From positions 1 to 8,240 of the forward strand of contig SKPR01000240.1 in the NCBI GenBank assembly GCA_007119455.1: a stretch of 8,240 nucleotides of DNA. Direction: 5' to 3'. The notes beneath the pieces are model-generated. The model worked only from the letters and a program-made list of their open reading frames with translations, had not been told where the DNA came from and ran no database searches. Of the stretch, positions 6,051-8,240 are shown in pieces (within the stretch, counting starts at the first letter, position 1; each line of letters starts with the position of its first letter). The DNA is from Candidatus Brevefilum sp. Its GTDB lineage: Bacteria > Chloroflexota > Anaerolineae > Anaerolineales > Anaerolineaceae. A program made the translations under genes and the position numbers.

Positions 6051-6788
6051 ATGGGTAAAAAACTAAAATCCGAGATGAAACCGGAGGCAGTCCTGTCACA
6101 AATGCGCCGTCATCTCAAAGAACAACGTCCCATCACCCTCTTCAACACGTATCAGGGTCTCCCCATCTCGTCCGAAGCAGAAGTGGCTATGGTTCATCCC
6201 GGTTTTGTGGGGTTAATCGTGCATCCTTACCAGACGGTCTGCATCAAACTCGAAAGGCGCACTTTCTTGCGAAGTGCCTTTGTCCCCGATCTGGTCAGAG
6301 CCCACCCGGTATCAATCGATTACACCAATCATGTGGTGATGTTCAAGAAACTCAAAATTCCCCGATCCATTTCTGTTGATCTGGATAATGCCTGGGTAAA
6401 GCCCAATCACCCCGTGACCCTGGAGGTTCAACCCGAGAATGGGGACAGTTTTTCCTCAAAATTATTGGCAATTGCTGTTTTGACCGGAAACAGTGTGCGG
6501 GTGGTCACAGCCATGTCGGAGGATTTCCCATTAGCGCGGCAGGATAGCCTGTCGGTCAGATTTAGGCTTTCTTCGGAAGGTGAATGGCTCAATGTGCAGG
6601 GACAGGTGCAGTCGCTGGTCAAGATCCGCAACAAAAAACAAAAACAACTCGAGATTGCCGGCAAAGCCAACATGGCGGACGAAATTTCCATCCTGGCCTA
6701 TATCGCAGAGCGGCAGGATCAGATCATGGATGAGCTAAATCGGACATATCAAAAACTAAGAAAAGAAAAACGCCTGGTCAAACATTGA
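6051..6788 (+). CDS. PilZ/YcgR-like protein lacking visible c-di-GMP-binding motifs
   Basis: This is a 245-residue soluble protein. Residues 22-95 (KGLPI-like QGLPIS at 35-40, then VHPYQTVCIKLERRTFLRS, 57-75) resemble the YcgR-N-type domain of two-domain PilZ proteins. Residues of about 105-225 look like a PilZ barrel by position, ending in the helix ILAYIAERQDQIMDEL (214-229) that often closes such proteins. Working PilZ domains bind c-di-GMP through RxxxR and D/NxSxxG. At the expected places here are SVDLDNAWV (108-116) and AIAVLTGNSV (140-149), so neither motif is present. It may bind another ligand or act as a protein-interaction module. A good GAGGGAG ribosome-binding site (6037-6043) lies 7 nt upstream. 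The gene follows murE by 42 bp with no terminator between, so they are probably co-transcribed. Family assignment is by pattern only; a different beta-barrel protein is possible. Confidence 0.6.
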   Translation: MGKKLKSEMKPEAVLSQMRRHLKEQRPITLFNTYQGLPISSEAEVAMVHPGFVGLIVHPYQTVCIKLERRTFLRSAFVPDLVRAHPVSIDYTNHVVMFKKLKIPRSISVDLDNAWVKPNHPVTLEVQPENGDSFSSKLLAIAVLTGNSVRVVTAMSEDFPLARQDSLSVRFRLSSEGEWLNVQGQVQSLVKIRNKKQKQLEIAGKANMADEISILAYIAERQDQIMDELNRTYQKLRKEKRLVKH

Positions 6789-6795
6789 ACCAGGC
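6772..6795 (+). other. Hairpin spanning the stop codon of the PilZ-like gene
   Basis: GCCTGGT (6772-6778) pairs perfectly with ACCAGGC (6789-6795) around a 10-nt loop that contains the TGA stop. The downstream TTCATTATTAG is only mildly T-rich. It may be a weak first terminator, or an RNA stabiliser in front of the stronger one at 6812-6850. Confidence 0.5.
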
Positions 6796-6811
6796 TTCAT
6801 TATTAGTGAAA

Positions 6812-6850
6812 AATAAAGGGGCGGGTTTATGTGCACACCCGCCCCTTATT
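6812..6850. terminator. Strong bidirectional intrinsic terminator
   Basis: GGGGCGGGT (6818-6826) pairs perfectly with ACCCGCCCC (6837-6845) around a 10-nt loop. The stem is extended by flanking A/T pairs (AATAAA with TTATT, one bulge) to about 14 bp. Reading rightward it is followed by TTATTGTTGTTTC, and reading leftward by TTTATTTTTC, so it can end both the murE-PilZ-like transcript and the convergent WD40 lipoprotein transcript. Confidence 0.88.
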
Positions 6851-6876
6851 GTTGTTTCTAGGTCATTACACGCTAA

Positions 6877-8007
6877 CTATTCCTGTACCTGCCAGATCAG
6901 GGCATAGTCATTCCAGTAGCCAGCGGCCAGGTAACGGCTGTCAGGTGAGAAGGTCAGGTCAGTGACCCAATCTGAGGCATCCAGGTCGTCTATTTCGAGT
7001 TCGGTCAGGAAATCCATCTCAGGTAATTGCCATAAATAAATTCCCTCTGTTCCACCTGCAGCTAATCGTTCACCATCGGGTGAAAAAGCCACCGGCTCAT
7101 CCATGGCACCGCCTCTTCCAAATTCTTCCAGGACAAAGGCCAGGCTGCCATCGGACACATTGTAAACTTTGATCACATCATCCCATTCCTGGCGCTGACC
7201 GCCCACAGCCAGAAGCTGTCCATCGGGCGAGAAAGCCAGACCCCAACCGCTGCAATAATCCGTTTCGGGTTCAATATAATAGACCAGGTCCATGCTGTTG
7301 GTATCCCACAGGAAGACATGGCCGTCCCAATGGCCAGCAGCAACGAGGTTGCCATCTGGTGAGTAGGCCAGTGAGGTCAGCCATTCTGAATAGTCTTCAA
7401 TATAATCTGCGGGCTCAAATTCATGGATCAATTCGCCATCACTGACCTGCCACAACCACATTTCGGGACTGCGGCTTCCCGTGGCAATTGTTTCACCATC
7501 AGGTGATAGTGCCAGATTATTGTCGAACCCCCCGTGGTAATCGACATCCAATTCACCATCAGCAAGGGTATAGCGATTGACGCCGCCTAAAGCGAAAGCG
7601 CCATAAAGTGCTTGACCATCGGGCGAAAATGCCACCCCCATTACACTGTGTGGCAGATCCTCTAGTGACTGAATCAGGCTGCCATCAGTGGTGTCCATGA
7701 TATCAGTCAGGATATAGGAGCCAATTGCAATTTGTGAGCCATCCACGTTGTACGCCACACTATTGACCGTTTGTCCACTGACTGTTGGTTCGAGGCGTAG
7801 AACCTGCTCAGGGATAAATGCGAGCTCAACATCAGGTTCTGGTTCTTCGACCGGTTCTGGTTCTTCGATTGGAATGGTCTCCTCAACAATTTCCTCGACC
7901 TGTCCTGTCAGTGATGATAGCAGATTGCACGCCAATCCTGTAGACAGAACCAGAATGATAATGAGCGCGAATATCATGTGTCGGTTCCCCAAGTATTTAT
8001 GTGTCAT
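6877..8007 (-). CDS. Secreted lipoprotein with a seven-repeat WD40-like beta-propeller
   Basis: The N-terminus has a basic region, a hydrophobic stretch (MIFALIIILVLSTG, 11-24) and a lipobox-like GLAC with the lipidated cysteine at C27. Position -3 is Gly rather than the usual Leu, but it fits the broad lipoprotein pattern. An acidic Pro/Glu linker (about 37-61) leads to the repeat domain. Repeat hallmarks are NVDG (87-90), SPDG at 128, 168, 216, 260 and 309, and SPDS (354), with strand endings such as MWLWQV, VFLWDT, IYLWQL and LIWQV. Seven repeats are enough for one closed propeller, usually a protein-binding platform outside the membrane. No enzymatic motif is seen. GGAGGA (8016-8011) precedes the ATG. 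Met11 is an alternative start that would drop the basic n-region. The gene is transcribed alone, with its own promoter region and a terminator shared with the convergent neighbour. The binding partner is unknown. Confidence 0.87.
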   Translation of the reverse strand: MTHKYLGNRHMIFALIIILVLSTGLACNLLSSLTGQVEEIVEETIPIEEPEPVEEPEPDVELAFIPEQVLRLEPTVSGQTVNSVAYNVDGSQIAIGSYILTDIMDTTDGSLIQSLEDLPHSVMGVAFSPDGQALYGAFALGGVNRYTLADGELDVDYHGGFDNNLALSPDGETIATGSRSPEMWLWQVSDGELIHEFEPADYIEDYSEWLTSLAYSPDGNLVAAGHWDGHVFLWDTNSMDLVYYIEPETDYCSGWGLAFSPDGQLLAVGGQRQEWDDVIKVYNVSDGSLAFVLEEFGRGGAMDEPVAFSPDGERLAAGGTEGIYLWQLPEMDFLTELEIDDLDASDWVTDLTFSPDSRYLAAGYWNDYALIWQVQE

Positions 8008-8035
8008 TTTTCCTCCAGACGTTTAGATGGGTTAT

Positions 8036-8065
8036 TGGTCACAAAAAGAACAAAAAAGATGACCA
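8036..8065. repeat. Inverted repeat in the lipoprotein leader
   Basis: TGGTCA (8036-8041) and TGACCA (8060-8065) are exact inverse complements, 18 bp apart, and one more wobble and one A-T pair extend them outward. It lies about 30-60 nt upstream of the WD40 lipoprotein start, inside the inferred leader. It could be an operator or an RNA stem with a U-rich loop on the minus strand. There is no evidence for a specific regulator. Confidence 0.45.
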
Positions 8066-8165
8066 GTTAGCACGTTATGAGAGCATCCGATTATGGTTCC
8101 GGGATTTTTTCAGTACTTATAACCAATAAGCAATATCTAGTCATTGTTAAAGATTTTCATTGACG

Positions 8166-8174
8166 ATTATACCA
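8166..8174 (-). promoter_or_regulatory. Extended -10 promoter for the WD40 lipoprotein
   Basis: Read on the minus strand this is TGGTATAAT, a perfect TATAAT with a TGn extension. No convincing -35 box lies 16-18 bp upstream, which fits extended -10 promoters. Transcription would start near 8159, leaving a leader of about 150 nt. Imperfect flanking arms ACCAT (8171-8175) and ATGGT (8190-8194) surround the spacer. A second, weaker candidate (TATAAG with ATGACT 17 bp upstream) lies closer to the gene. The remaining bases to 8240 hold no recognisable gene. Confidence 0.5.
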
Positions 8175-8240
8175 TGATACACACATGTAATGGTTTCACC
8201 GCGTTTTGTTAAACCCTTTGTTTCAATCCAAATAAAAAAA

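Noticed and set aside
7050..7720. Repeated CCATCGGGTGA-like nucleotide words, seen as a possible direct-repeat array
   Set aside because: They are the codons for the SPDG turns of successive WD40 repeats, not a DNA repeat element or CRISPR array.
7748..8026. A Ser/Gly-rich open frame opposite the start of the lipoprotein gene
   Set aside because: The Ser/Gly/Thr run is simply the antisense of the acidic Pro/Glu linker.

Overview
The window looks like a chromosomal segment from a free-living bacterium of moderate GC content. The best guess is Chloroflexota, probably Anaerolineae. This rests on the style of the proteins rather than on any marker gene: a WD40-propeller lipoprotein with an acidic Pro/Glu linker, a MurE that departs from the classic DNPR signature, a GNAT domain fused to a degenerate site-2-protease-like membrane domain, and an AtpZ-like protein outside an ATP synthase operon. 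There is no tRNA, rRNA, CRISPR array, transposase, phage gene or attachment site.

Region 1 (6-2747, + strand) is a compact run of four membrane-protein genes: an L-lactate permease family transporter, a 60-aa two-helix protein, a 221-aa protein with a membrane helix at each end and an exported domain between, and an AtpZ-like two-helix protein. The last three are linked by ATGA stop/start overlaps, so the four are probably co-expressed. Region 2 (2866-3990, - strand) is one gene, an N-terminal GNAT acetyltransferase fused to a multi-helix domain that resembles archaeal-type M50 site-2 proteases but has lost HExxH.

Region 3 (3991-4442) is a 452-bp non-coding stretch between divergent genes, and it is unusually structured. 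It holds an extended -10 site, a terminator-like hairpin with six T's (together a possible small RNA or attenuated leader), a bulged inverted repeat, a possible promoter for the next gene, two small hairpins, and a 12-codon ORF with the best Shine-Dalgarno sequence in the region, ending at the ribosome-binding site of murE.

Region 4 (4443-6788, + strand) is a murE-type Mur ligase followed after 42 bp by a gene for a PilZ/YcgR-like protein whose expected c-di-GMP-binding residues are missing. A strong bidirectional terminator (6812-6850) separates it from the convergent Region 5 (6877-8007, - strand), a secreted lipoprotein with exactly seven WD40-like repeats. Its own promoter region (8008-8240) carries an extended -10 and an inverted repeat.

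The candidates for something undescribed are the pseudo-protease/GNAT fusion, the coupled permease/small-membrane-protein/AtpZ operon, and the structured leader before murE. All functional statements come from reading motifs. No database or folding computation was run.
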